Assembly (NCBI GenBank): GCA_037893225.1
Contig: JAZGUH010000443.1
Coordinates: forward strand, 372,001 to 436,000
Reading direction: 5' to 3'
Source of the DNA: Hippasteria phrygiana
Lineage: Eukaryota; Echinodermata; Asteroidea; Valvatida; Goniasteridae
DNA: 64,000 bases
The position numbers were made by a program, and so were the translations under genes. Position 1 is the stretch's first letter. Each line of letters opens with the position of its first letter. The notes under the pieces were generated by a model. It ran no database searches and was not told the origin of the DNA. It worked only from the letters and a program-made list of their open reading frames with translations. Of the stretch, positions 42,543 through 51,760 are shown in pieces.

Positions 42543-42692
42543 TATACAAATAATGAATGTTTATGAGTGCGATGGTAAGAATAATTTCATGAGGTGACAG
42601 ATTGATTGTTCTATGGGACATTCTATTTGTCACCGAATGAAATTATTCTTACCATTGCACGAATGTGAAACATTCATTATTTGTTTTATACA
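42543..42692. repeat. 147-bp palindrome inside the MITE-splitting insertion
   Basis: TATACAAATAATGAATG...GGTAAGAATAATTTCAT is repeated inverted as ATGAAATTATTCTTACC...CATTCATTATTTG...TATAC. Arms of about 60 bp. Confidence 0.82.
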
Positions 42693-43200
42693 ACGCCTGA
42701 ATAAATCCGACAGATTGCATGCATGGATTTCTTGGTGTAACGTTACAACGTGCCGTTTACCTTCTCAGTCCCGCATAAAACCGCGACAAAAAATTGTCGA
42801 GTTCCGAATCAGTTAAAGCTTCAATTGTTGTTCCTGCGTGTCTTGCAAATTCATCTAATTGTTTCACTGCATATTTGATTTGTCTCTTTGTATTTGGAGC
42901 GTGAGCATCGCCTACGAGTTCCAATATTTCGTCGTCTGTTAGGAGAACAAACCGCGGCAGTTCGGGAAACTCGGCCGCCATGTTGTGTGAATGACAGCCC
43001 TGTTGTAGCGCCACCATAGTGACCGTGAAATTAGGGAAGTTCTTTTGGTTCTATCAATGCGCGCGCACCGTTTGATAGAACCATGTGATAGAACGTTTTG
43101 AGCGGTGCGGGTTTGCGTCGTGTGATGGGTCGAACAATTCAATGCACGTGATCGACGATCCACCAATCGGATGGCTGGGATTTATTCAGGTGTTGTATAA
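42687..43200. mobile_element. Insertion with TATACAACGCCTGAATAAATCC inverted ends
   Basis: TATACAACGCCTGAATAAATCC near 42687 and GGATTTATTCAGGTGTTGTATA ending near 43199 are inverted with one mismatch. They enclose the Crypton-like exon and a palindrome around GGTTCTATCA/TGATAGAACC. The edges with the neighbouring 147-bp palindrome are not resolved. Confidence 0.6.
42757..43017 (-). CDS. Crypton-type (DUF3504-related) N-terminal exon, tentative
   Basis: An ATG at 42981 in strong context (AACATGGCGG) begins a 74-residue frame with TDDEILELVGDA, NTKRQIKYAVKQLDEF and LTDSELDNFLSRFYAGLRR. This helical layout (NTK..., L...L..FF) matches the N-terminal, SAM-like part of Crypton-derived tyrosine-recombinase domains such as those next to ZMYM genes. 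The frame stops at 42757, but AGAAG|GTAAAC (donor GT at 42760-42759) suggests splicing; no downstream exon is in the insertion. Catalytic residues are absent here. The exon lies within the insertion that splits MITE copy 5. Confidence 0.5.
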   Translation of the reverse strand: MVALQQGCHSHNMAAEFPELPRFVLLTDDEILELVGDAHAPNTKRQIKYAVKQLDEFARHAGTTIEALTDSELDNFLSRFYAGLRR

Positions 43201-43392
43201 TGATCGATAATGGATCGTGCAGCGTCGCGTATATTCGTTCCATGCAGTGCGCCCTCTGACGGTACGATTAGACCAATTCATGGGCTCGCACTATCGTCTT
43301 GAGAATCCTGCACCAGCGGTTTAACTTTTTCTTTATTTCTCCCTAGGCTTTCCTAGGGAGCCAATCAGCGATCGCAAAACGTACATGCATAT

Positions 43393-43418
43393 CAAGGGCG
43401 GATCTAGGTTTTACCCAA

Positions 43419-43449
<31 letters not shown>

Positions 43450-43603
43450 TACCTGAGGTGTTTGGCCTGCACACCCCAGCGTGCCGATTTTTCGACACCC
43501 GACACTGGTTATTATTTTTTTTTTCTCAGCCCAAGGGGGGGGGGGGGGGGGGGGGGGGTTTAAACCCCCAAACCCCCCCCCCCCCCCCGTAGATCCGCCA
43601 CTG
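43393..43603. mobile_element. MITE with GGCGGATCTAG ends and three long G/C runs
   Basis: CAAGGGCGGATCTAG and AGATCCGCCACTG ends, direct repeat catat at 43388-43392 and 43604-43608. Homopolymer runs near 43420-43447, 43535-43558 and 43574-43587 make up about a third of it. Related to the MITE at 11575. Confidence 0.8.
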
Positions 43604-43782
43604 CATATGAATTATGTGATGACCTAAATATATTAACGGGTCCGGATCTTGGGCTAATGTAAACATTTGTGGCCCGGCCGGCTAGCCATGCTGTCACGTC
43701 ACCGAGCGCGCGATATGCGATACGCGATTATCGCACAATATTTACAAGCAAACTGAAAACTGTGACTGGGAACGACCGTTTC

Positions 43783-43829
43783 GTGTGTTCATGGAGGAAG
43801 TGTTTGTGCCCCTTCCTCCATGGTGTGTT
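43783..43829. mobile_element. 33-bp hairpin between 7-bp direct repeats
   Basis: CATGGAGGAAG (43790-43800), 11-base loop, CTTCCTCCATG (43812-43822), flanked by GTGTGTT on both sides (43783-43789, 43823-43829). The stem ends are identical to those of the hairpin at 37377, while the loop and flanks differ. Confidence 0.82.
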
Positions 43830-44562
43830 TGCCGACTGGGTTCGGTAAACAAATCATTTTTCAACCTGTGCCTCTGTTTTGATTTCAAGACCAGGGGGAC
43901 AACTTCGCCTCCAATTTCCAAATCACTCGCCACAGCCGAGCCTATAGTAGTATCATATTGTACAAAACCTCTCAATTTGGCTGGATAACTAAAGCCTGAC
44001 CGACGAGGTGCTGAAAGGGAATTCCTGCAGTCGGAGTTTGTCTACAATCGGAGTACAAGTATGCGGCCAGGCTCTAGAGTGAAAACGAAATCCTGCACTG
44101 TTGTATTTCTTTCCAATTTGAATGGACCTGTATGAAATATATGGTTTAAATTTACTAGCTTGGAAATTCCAGCTCTAGGCTCATGGCGAATCTCACATCG
44201 AGCTAGAGTGGTTGGGGCACTGAAATAGGAAAGATCGAGTGGTTGAGGCAAATATGAATGGAAATAGGGATAATTAAAACCATCATAAACACTGACTTGT
44301 ATCCCTTACCCCCTAGGCCAGCCTGTGTGGCAATTCATATTGAATTTCAGAGTACGAATTTCACTTTTAAAAATGCGTCCGTGATTCTCGACAGTGCTTT
44401 GAGTATTATTGTGACATGAATCACACACGTGATGCACTGGAGAAGTATGATGTATGTCATGGGGTACGGTCGCCGACTGCATGAAGCGCCATGTTGTTCG
44501 AAGGTTATAAATATTAACACAAACAAACTCATTTGCATATTACAGCCGCGCCCACATTTTGC
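43830..44562. other. Gene-free stretch, nothing recognised
   Basis: Short open frames on both strands lack family resemblance; no repeat arms seen. Confidence 0.4.
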
Positions 44563-44693
44563 AGGATTCCCAAGACGATAGTACGAGCCCATGAGTTGGT
44601 CTAATCGTACCGTCAGAGGGCGCACTGCATGGAACGAATATACACGACGCTACACGATCCATTATCGATCACTGTCGTCTTGAACCAAGACTA
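44563..44693 (-). mobile_element. AGTCTTGG MITE, copy 6 (core B), intact
   Basis: Minus orientation: TAGTCTTGGTTCAAGACGAC ... ATCGTCTTGGGAATCCTG. Contains GTCAGAGGGCGCAC. It provides the unsplit form of copy 5. Confidence 0.82.
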
Positions 44694-45293
44694 CACTGTA
44701 AAAAAGGCGTTTAGCTTTTAAACACTTTTCTTGTACCCACTTTTTTGACACGTTTAGCCCACGACATGTTTAGATTTAACGTTTAGCTTTTTGACACAAC
44801 ACGTTTAGCATTTATGAGTACAATAAATTTAAGTCTAAAATGTATGTAACACATAAACTCACGTCGGCGTCAGACGGTACCGGGAAGGGGCGGGGTTCCT
44901 TTTCAGAGATGAAGGAATTATTACAGTTAGGTTCCACTTCCCCCTGCTTTTGTGCCCGCAACGGAAACAAATCGACCCCATAAAGAAATTGTTTGATTGT
45001 TTTTTTTCATTCCCGATGGCTGGTAAACAGTGCTCAGAATACACGGCAGAATATACCTAGAACCCTGCTCCTCTCTGTTTTGGGTTCGTGGAGACAAGTC
45101 CCCGCGTTCCCCGTGAAGCAATAGGGGCGTATAAGGGAATTATGGACCCCCTTCCCATTTGCTGAATGATAATAAAATGCCCTTTGAAAATATCAATTCA
45201 TTTGGTTCACCGCGCCCGACCCCGATCACCCACATAGGCCTACTAACTGAACAAAACGTAACTTGAAAACTATAGCATTCTACGAAGCAAAAA
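44694..45293. other. Gene-free stretch with GTTTAGC repeats
   Basis: Begins with a CACTGTAAAAAAGG end like the MITE at 11485, followed by ACGTTTAGC-type repeats to about 44815. No right-hand end seen. Confidence 0.5.
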
Positions 45294-45543
45294 GGGGCCA
45301 ATTTCATTGGACAGCACCAAATTGCTTAGCGTAAACATCTTCCTTGATAAAAACAGGATTATCAACCAATTTTTATGTGATGTACATGCATTATGCATAT
45401 GCTGCTTGTGACTAGCAAAAAACGCAGCTGTTATTTGCTTAGTATTAAAATCACGTGGAGCTTTAACTGTTAACTTGTTTTTACACAGCAAGACTTTTGT
45501 GCTAAGCAATTGTTTTGTTCTCAGCTCCATAAAATTTGGCCCC
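45294..45543. mobile_element. 250-bp MITE with GGGGCCAA ends
   Basis: GGGGCCAATTTCAT...AATTGCTTAGC and GCTAAGCAATTG...ATAAAATTTGGCCCC are inverted over about 40 bp with gaps. The 157-residue minus-strand open frame across it is an artefact. Confidence 0.78.
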
Positions 45544-46552
45544 AGGTACGTACATGTAGTAGTGATGTGTACACCAATTTCGGGGACTATATATAATAAT
45601 AGGATGACTAATTTTGCATGGAAGTCACCAGTCCACATTGGACCGCCTGGTGTAGTGAGGGTATAATTATGCTTATTCAAACTAGAGGTAAGCGTTTGTT
45701 GTAACAAATATATAATGAGATATGACGTTTCAGATATGTTCATTTTTGTGGTTTCCTGATTGTAATTTTACACCCGATGACGTCAGTATGACATCACAAC
45801 TGTGCACTTAAGTGATTGTTGATGTATGTACAAAGTTGAACTTCATATTTTTTTTTGTTTAAAATACTTCAAATAGATTCATACAGAAATAATTACACAT
45901 TCTAAAATATTCACCTGCTGGTCATTCTATACCTGATGACGGCATTATGACCTCGTGGTTTAAACAATAAAACCAATTGTTAGAATGGGTATGACTCTTT
46001 ACTGAGTTCGGTCACCAACCGGATTCTCATAGTTGTTACAAATCTGATGTTATTAACATTTTAATTTGAACTTCTGGTTATCACATCAGATTGAAAATGT
46101 AAAGCAAGATAAAATCTATCTTGGCCCCAGATATGAAGGCCATGCGTCATCGGTTTAGAAGATATGCCGTTGTAAAGATATTCACTCTTTGGTCATAATT
46201 GTTTACATGATGACGTCATGACTGCGTCATCACAACTTTATCAACAAGTCTGCATGTGTTTGTATCCCTTTGTGTTCATGTTACTGATCCCTCAAATGGT
46301 CATAAGGTCTCCATAGGTACTCAAAGTCAGATTTTATGATAGCTTGACTTTGAGCTTGGGGTGAACCCGGAAGTAAAGGTCAAATCAAAAATAAATATAA
46401 CCAAAAGTGGAATCAACGTCAGATCTATGTGATCACCAAATATGAAAACCTTGTGGGCTGAACTTCATGAGTTATGATAATTTTTTTTTTGTAATTTGAA
46501 ACGTGATGACGTCTCATGTTATCAACTCTGGACACGTTTGCATGTGTTTGTA
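45544..46552. repeat. Diverged repeats around GATGACGTCA
   Basis: GATGACGTCA or GATGACGGCA blocks recur at about 45777, 45937, 46208 and 46504. The last two are both followed by ATCAAC and GCATGTGTTTGTAT, spaced about 295 bp. No gene is seen. Confidence 0.5.
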
Positions 46553-46678
46553 TAGTCTTGGTTCCAAGACGTCCTTAGCGGTGCGACGTATAGCGCGCAC
46601 GGCCGGCCGACAGCGCCCTCTCGCTACACACACACACACAAGCCAAGGCCAAATCGCTAAGACCGTCTTGGGAATTTC
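46553..46678 (+). mobile_element. AGTCTTGG MITE, copy 7 (core E)
   Basis: Left TAGTCTTGGTTCCAAGACG, right CGTCTTGGGAATTTCG. Core stem CTTAGCG/CGCTAAG, then a CACACA run. It contains AGCGCCCTCTCGC. The right module is followed by a 20-bp partial repeat and a perfect 14-bp hairpin at 46704-46733. Confidence 0.8.
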
Positions 46679-46703
46679 GCAAGTTCTGCTTGGGAATTTC
46701 GCA

Positions 46704-46733
46704 AGTTCTGCTCGCGAAATCGCGAGCAGAACT
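46704..46733. repeat. Perfect 14-bp hairpin
   Basis: AGTTCTGCTCGCGA, AA, TCGCGAGCAGAACT. It lies beside a tandem copy of GGGAATTTCGCAAGTTCTGCT. No flanking direct repeats. Confidence 0.85.
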
Positions 46734-46888
46734 GTGTGGCATTTGCATGCACGTGTGACGTAGCTGCATTATCGCATGTAAATAGCCAACACTCACTAGT
46801 CTAGTTTCTGTACTCACGTCGGGTTTACGTGTACGTACGTATGAACGTGCAGCGCAGTTCCAAGCCATTCGTTATTTGTTTGAAAAAA

Positions 46889-47096
46889 ATGTCTGACCGC
46901 GTGGACCAAGCGATAGATTTTACAGCCAAAAAACTGGGCTTTGGAAAGCTAAAAAGTCATCAGATCAGTGCCATTCATCAATTTGTACGTGGCCATGATT
47001 TGTTTGGTAATTATTTACCAATGGGATTTGGCAAGAGTGTATTTTTTCAAGCTGCTCCATTGGTCTTAGATTTCTTGAACGAAGCTTTGCCTCTTC
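46889..47096 (+). pseudogene. RecQ-like helicase N-terminal exon, interrupted
   Basis: The ATG at 46889 starts MSDRVDQAIDF. LGFGKLKSHQISAIHQF and LFGNYLPMGFGKSVFFQA follow, the motif 0/Walker A region of RecQ helicases (GFGKS, where the family has a PTGxGKS-type loop). About 69 residues in, homology stops at the 13-bp CpG array. The frame runs on through the array as meaningless arginine-rich protein. ATP binding might survive but no other helicase motif is present. Confidence 0.7.
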
Positions 47097-47372
47097 CACA
47101 CGCGACGCGACTATACGACGCGACGGCACGACGGCTCCGTTGCATTGTGCCGTCGCGTCGTGCCGTCGCTTCTTTCGCATTAATTTTGTGCACATTTTGC
47201 CGTCGCGTCGTACGTCGCGTCGTGCCGTCGTGCCGTCGCGTCGTTTTTTCTCAACGTCGCCACTTCCGTCGCCCATCGCGTCGCACCGTCGTGCGTCGCG
47301 TCGTGTTTCGCGTCGTGTTTCGCGTCGTGTTTCGCGTCGTGCGTCGCGTCGTGCTCACGTCGTGTTTCGCGT
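47097..47372. repeat. CpG-rich 13-bp minisatellite, array 1
   Basis: Degenerate GTCGCGTCGTGCC units, broken by a short unique spacer near 47167-47198, ending with GTGTTTCGCGTC variants. The 3' end adjoins the 47454 segment. Confidence 0.85.
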
Positions 47373-47453
47373 AGTCATGCTATTGTGAACATGCGCAGTT
47401 GAAATACCGAAGTGGCTCACAGACGGCGTGTTTGTTTCACGCAGATCCGGAGC

Positions 47454-47574
47454 TAGTCGTGGTTCAAGACGTTGTTATATACGTATATACGCGATAACCG
47501 GCCGCCGCGAGAGGGCGTTATCACGACAAACTTAATAGCCGCGAACTGCCAGTAACAACGTCTTGGGAATCTTG
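47454..47574 (+). mobile_element. AGTCTTGG MITE, copy 8 (core A)
   Basis: Left module has one change (TAGTCGTGG). Core and right module match copies 1 and 4. It forms the left edge of the inverted 1-kb segment. Confidence 0.82.
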
Positions 47575-48149
47575 TGGAAGCCGTGTTGTGCGCACGCACC
47601 TGCTTAGCCTAATGATTGGAGCGCGTATTATGAATACATAAATAAATGCATTATGCATAGATCTAACCCCCTGACCACTACCGCCCGAGTGTTAGTATAT
47701 GAAGATAAAGGTACAGCAGGTCCGTGATATTTAGATTGTTTGGTAGGGCCGAGGGGAATGAACTAAAAAGTTCCGGAATGATGGAAATAAAATAAACAGA
47801 AAATCTTAACGGGGCTGAATATGATAATTGATATATTATAATGGTGCTGAGGAGACCTTGTTAGGTGATTTGATTGAGATATAAAATAGAAAAGGCCGTG
47901 ATAATAATAAAACAAATAGCTCACGAGGCCCTATATAGTCTTTACGGCCGGAGAAAATGGAGATTGTCGTACTCTGGTGATTCGATTGTCACACAGTTCA
48001 CAAAGATACTAGTTGAGTATCTATGGGGGACCCCCCGTGCACCCCCCCCCCCCCCCAGAACTAATCCACACCAACTTTTTCTGGTGCGTTTTAAGGTCCT
48101 AAAACACATTTGAGATGTTAACAGTGAACAAAAACCGATGCTCTGGCGA

Positions 48150-48810
48150 TATCCAAGATGGCGGCCAATATCGCCGCCAAAAATGGTCAAAATTGGGAAA
48201 AGTCATATATCAGCCAAGAAATATGATAAAAACATTTTTTTAAATGTTAGATATATGTTTTTGACCCTTACAAATTCATTTCTGGTATTCTTGTTTTGCT
48301 ATCATGCTTCAAATTCAAGATGGCGGCCAATATGGCCATCAAAAGTGGTCAAATTTGAGAAAAATCGTATATATCAGCAACAAATTATGATAAAGGCATA
48401 AATTAAATGATTTGATATATGTTTTTACCCTTACAAAATACTTTAAAGCATTCTTTTATTTTGCTACCATGCACCAAATTCAAAATGGCGGCCAATATGG
48501 ATGCCAAAAAGTGTCAAATTTGAGAAAAGTCATATATTTGCCAAAAAGGTAAGTGATGAGTGTAAGTAAAAGTTGACATTATGTAGGCCTATTTGAAAGT
48601 CATTTTAAACTCATATCTGGCTTTTTCTGATTTGTAAACATGTTTAAAATTCAAGATTGTGGTCAAAATTACCGTAGTAAATTAAAAGAATTACAAAATA
48701 CATGTATCAGCAATATATTAAAATAACCATGAACACTCACTTGCTGTTGTGAAAGAGAAAATAATACATATGTATACCAATTCTTTAATATCTAGAGGTA
48801 TCTCATAAAA
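48150..48810. repeat. About 165-bp tandem repeats, left arm of the foldback
   Basis: ATGGCGGCCAATAT recurs at about 48158, 48320 and 48485, and a diverged AAGATTGTGGTC at 48652. Each is followed by TGGTCAAA...GAGAAAA and ATATATCAGC. Confidence 0.85.
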
Positions 48811-48818
48811 AGGCTTAA

Positions 48819-49774
48819 AGGAACCATGCTTCTCAAATTTGCCGGATAGCATTTTATTTCATAAATACATTCATTTATATGTATTAAATGTGAATTAAAA
48901 GCCAAACTGGTTCAAGTGAAGTTTTAGTGTGATTATTTGCCGCCCAAAAATTGCCCCCCCCTTTTTGGAATTTGTTGAGACTCAAATTGAGGGCGCTGTT
49001 CGTGACGTAGATCGAGGCACCGAAATTCATGAATGGACTCGATAGTCTGGACCCGGCCCGTATACACACACACTAGGTCTACACGTGCAATTTCGTACAT
49101 TGTAAGTTGCAACAACTACACATTGAACTTACCCTGATTTTCTCCCTTTTAGCGACAGCTCCTCGGGGAATGGGCCGTTTAACTGCTTTCGCCTGTACCT
49201 TACCCACATCTGGGAAGATGTTGGGATGGCAGTGGACTTGAGCATATTTTTAATGGCCATCCCAAAGGAGTTGAAAATACCAGTATCAAAACACGACGGC
49301 CCAAAGTGGTCGCTACATAACGCTGAGAAGCTGCTGGGACCGGACCACTTCGCTCTTGTCACCTTCACTTTCGCCGTCCAAATTCTCCGATATTTCGCAT
49401 CAGTTGGAAATAAATGAAGGCTTACTCCATCCTTCGTTGTTTTGCTGCATCCAGCAGCCACACACCTTGTCGGCATGGCCGAAAAACGCTATATTTTGCT
49501 TAGATTTTGGACGAAGAATGTACACTCAATTTACGCGTGATGAATGGTGCTGGCTCGAGCAGAATATGTAATGTTCCTCGATCTACGCCACTCACTTATG
49601 TTAATGAGGGTCCCACTCAGGGGGCGGAGTAGCTTGGACAAACATTTTCAAAAAATGTTTTTTCATATTTAATCTGGGAAATAATTGACTCTGGTAACAA
49701 AATATCATTGTCAAGATAATACTTTATTGTTTTAAGCAGGAATAATGCAATGTAAATCCTATATCATGGTTCCT
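48819..49774. mobile_element. TTAA-flanked (Kolobok-like) element with THAP exon, copy 2
   Basis: AGGAACCATG and CATGGTTCCT are perfect inverted ends, flanked by TTAA (48815-48818, 49775-49778). It is 956 bp, inserted in the loop of the foldback. Same family as 14031-14899. Confidence 0.85.
49133..49476 (-). CDS. THAP-domain exon, open
   Basis: The ATG at 49476 starts MPTRCVAAGCSKT. The C2CH pattern is CVAAGC (residues 5-10) with CSDHF (about 54-58), and AIPTSS sits where the family has AVPTI. The THAP domain is a sequence-specific DNA-binding zinc finger. After about 114 residues the exon ends at a strong donor (GTAAGT from 49132); read through, the frame stops at 49129. The domain is on its own without a DDE nuclease. 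Its place in a TTAA element suggests a former transposase N-terminus. The RRKQLNGPFPEELSLKGRKSG tail is basic. Confidence 0.78.
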
Positions 49775-49789
49775 TTAAGTTTGCCATTA

Positions 49790-50110
49790 TTTGAGATAGC
49801 TCCAGATGTATTACAGAATGGGTTTATATAATATAATATTTTGTCTTTCACAATGCCAAGAGTGTGTTAAAGCAGTGGACAATCGCTATATAAAATGTCA
49901 AATACTTCTGCCCTTATTTGAGATACCTCCAGATGTAAATTACATGGGTACAAAATGTATATTAATTTGTCTTACAGTACCAAGTGTGTGTGTGTTAAAG
50001 CGGTTGACAATCGCTATATACAATGTCTATAGATTTACTTTAGCCTTTTTGTGAGATACCTCCAGATATTAAAGAATTGGTATATGTATTATTATCTCTT
50101 TCACAACAGC
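49790..50110. repeat. Three tandem units of about 130 bp in the foldback loop
   Basis: GAGATA[GC]CTCCAGAT recurs at about 49794, 49919 and 50053, each followed by a CAAGTG/CAAGAGTGTG block and, in two units, GACAATCGCTATATA. Confidence 0.8.
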
Positions 50111-50189
50111 AAGTGAGTGGTCATGGTTATTTTAATATATTGCTGATACATGTATTTTGTATTTCTGTGGTCATTTTGACCGCAATCTT

Positions 50190-50650
50190 GAATTTGAAAC
50201 ATGTTTACAAATAATTTTACTTATACTCATCACTTACCTTTTTGGCCAATATATGACTTTTCTCAAATTTGACCATTTTTGGCATCCATATTGGCCGCCA
50301 TCTTGACTTTGGTACATGATAGCAAAATAGAAGAATACTTGAAAGTATTTTGTAAGGGTAAAAACATATATCAAATCATTTCATTCATGCCATTATCATA
50401 ATTTTTTGCTGATAAATACGATTTTTCTCAAATTTGACCACTTTTGCTGGCCATATTGGCCGCCATCTTGAATTTGAAGCATGATAGCAAAACGAGAATA
50501 CCAGAAATGAATTTGTAAGGGTCAAAAACATATTCCAACAATTTTATTTATCTTTTTATGATTTGTTTTGGCTGATATATGACTTTTCCCAATTTTGACC
50601 ATTTTTGGCGGCCATATTTGCCGCCATCTTGGATATCGCCAGAGCATCGG
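50190..50650. repeat. About 165-bp tandem repeats, right arm of the foldback
   Basis: Inverted counterparts of the left arm: GGCCGCCATCTTG or GCCGCCATCTTGG at about 50293, 50459 and 50620, and GCAATCTTGAATTTG near 50190. Confidence 0.85.
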
Positions 50651-51190
50651 GTTTTTTTCACTGTTAACATCCCAAATGTGTTTAAGGACCTTAAAACGCA
50701 CCAGAAAAAGTTGGTGTGGATTATTTCTGGGGGGGGGGGGGGGGGGGGGGTGCACGGGGGGTCCCCCATACATACTCCACTATACTGAGAGGCACTCTAG
50801 ATCTCCTGCGGGTTTTCTCCACTGGTGAAACTCGACAAAAATTCAGGCTCATGTTTACTTTGAGGCTAGACGCGAATCCCCGCGGAGACAGCAGCGATTC
50901 CTCTACCTCCGAGTCGACTTCAATTCAACGGACGACTTGTCTCAACGGAAGACTTGTCTCCACGGACGACTTAATTGTCTTCCCATTTGACGCAAAGACG
51001 GTCGAGTTGTCTCAACGGCCGAGTTGTCTCGAGTCGAGTCGGCCAACGGTCGAGTTGTCCGAGCCCCTACGGTTTAATACAACGGAGAGGTATTTCTTGC
51101 ATAACAAGTAATTTCCCGCAGATTACACACCATCGCCCAAGTTGCCTGCCCGGTCCTCGATCGTCACTATGGAATTCCATAGACGACAAA

Positions 51191-51508
51191 ACTGCGTCGC
51201 GTCGTGCCATCGCCCCGACGGCACGACGCGACGGCACGATGGCTCCGTCGCGTCGTGCCGTCGCGTCGTGCCGTCGCCTCGTTCCTCATTACTTTTATGC
51301 AGTGTCAAAGGCGTCGCGTCGTGGCGTCGCGTCGTGCCGTCGCGTCGTGTTGTATCGTAGTGCCGTCGCGTCGTGCCGTCGCGCCGTCGCGTCGTGCCGT
51401 CGCGTCGTGCCGTCGCGCCGTCGCGTCGTCGCGTCGTGCCGTCGTGCCGTCGCGTCGTGCCGTCGTGCCGTCGCGTCGTGCCGTCGTGCCGTCGCATCGT
51501 GCCGTCGT
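51191..51508. repeat. CpG-rich 13-bp minisatellite, array 2
   Basis: GTCGCGTCGTGCC units in the same orientation as array 1, with a 35-bp spacer near 51270-51305 that resembles the spacer of array 1. A C run follows at 51517-51528. All arginine-rich frames over it, on both strands, are artefacts. Confidence 0.9.
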
Positions 51509-51760
51509 GTATTTCCCCCCCCCCCCCAATATTTTAAGAGTTTTTACCCCAACATTTCCCACACAAAATTGAAACCCTGCCCTCTATCTATACGACATAC
51601 CTGTTGGTTTTTAATGTCGCAAGCTAGGTTGGTAAGTCTAATAACTTCAAAGTGGATTTTGTTCTCTTATAGGAACGGGGCCCGTAATTACACAATCGCC
51701 GCAAGATTAAAATGATTTCCTTCATGCTGCTGTTCCTAGTGTGCCCTCACTGGAGATTAT

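Larger units (their letters stand above)
42521..43310 (+). mobile_element. AGTCTTGG MITE, copy 5 (core B), split by an insertion
   Basis: The left module and ACAG end at about 42542. The rest (TGATCGATAATGG ... CGTCTTGAGAATCCTG) resumes at 43201. The intact copy of the same core is at 44563-44693. About 655 bp lies between, flanked by TATA-like sequence. Confidence 0.8.
48011..50781. mobile_element. 2.77-kb foldback element with atact target duplication
   Basis: The ends AGTTGAGTATCTATGGGGGA and TCCCCCATACATACTCCACT are inverted, and arms of about 0.8-1.0 kb pair throughout. Direct repeats atact lie at 48006-48010 and 50782-50786. The empty site is at 37723-37727. Arms contain ~165-bp repeats and poly-C/G near the tips (48041-48056 and 50730-50750); the loop has three ~130-bp repeats and a nested TTAA element. 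No coding sequence for mobility is present. Confidence 0.88.
47454..51165. repeat. Inverted copy of the 37245-38265 segment, split by a foldback element
   Basis: 47454-48010 and 50782-51165 together align, inverted, with 37245-38265. Relative to that copy it lacks about 40 bp near 51156 and the 35-bp hairpin. It lies between two 13-bp arrays of the same orientation. Confidence 0.85.

Noticed and set aside
45270..45743. 157-codon minus-strand frame
   Set aside because: It covers the whole palindromic MITE with GGGGCCAA ends, and no protein family is recognisable.
42521..47574. The AGTCTTGG hairpins as microRNA genes
   Set aside because: Copies are dispersed with fixed end modules and variable cores, the pattern of a mobile family; there is no conserved mature arm.
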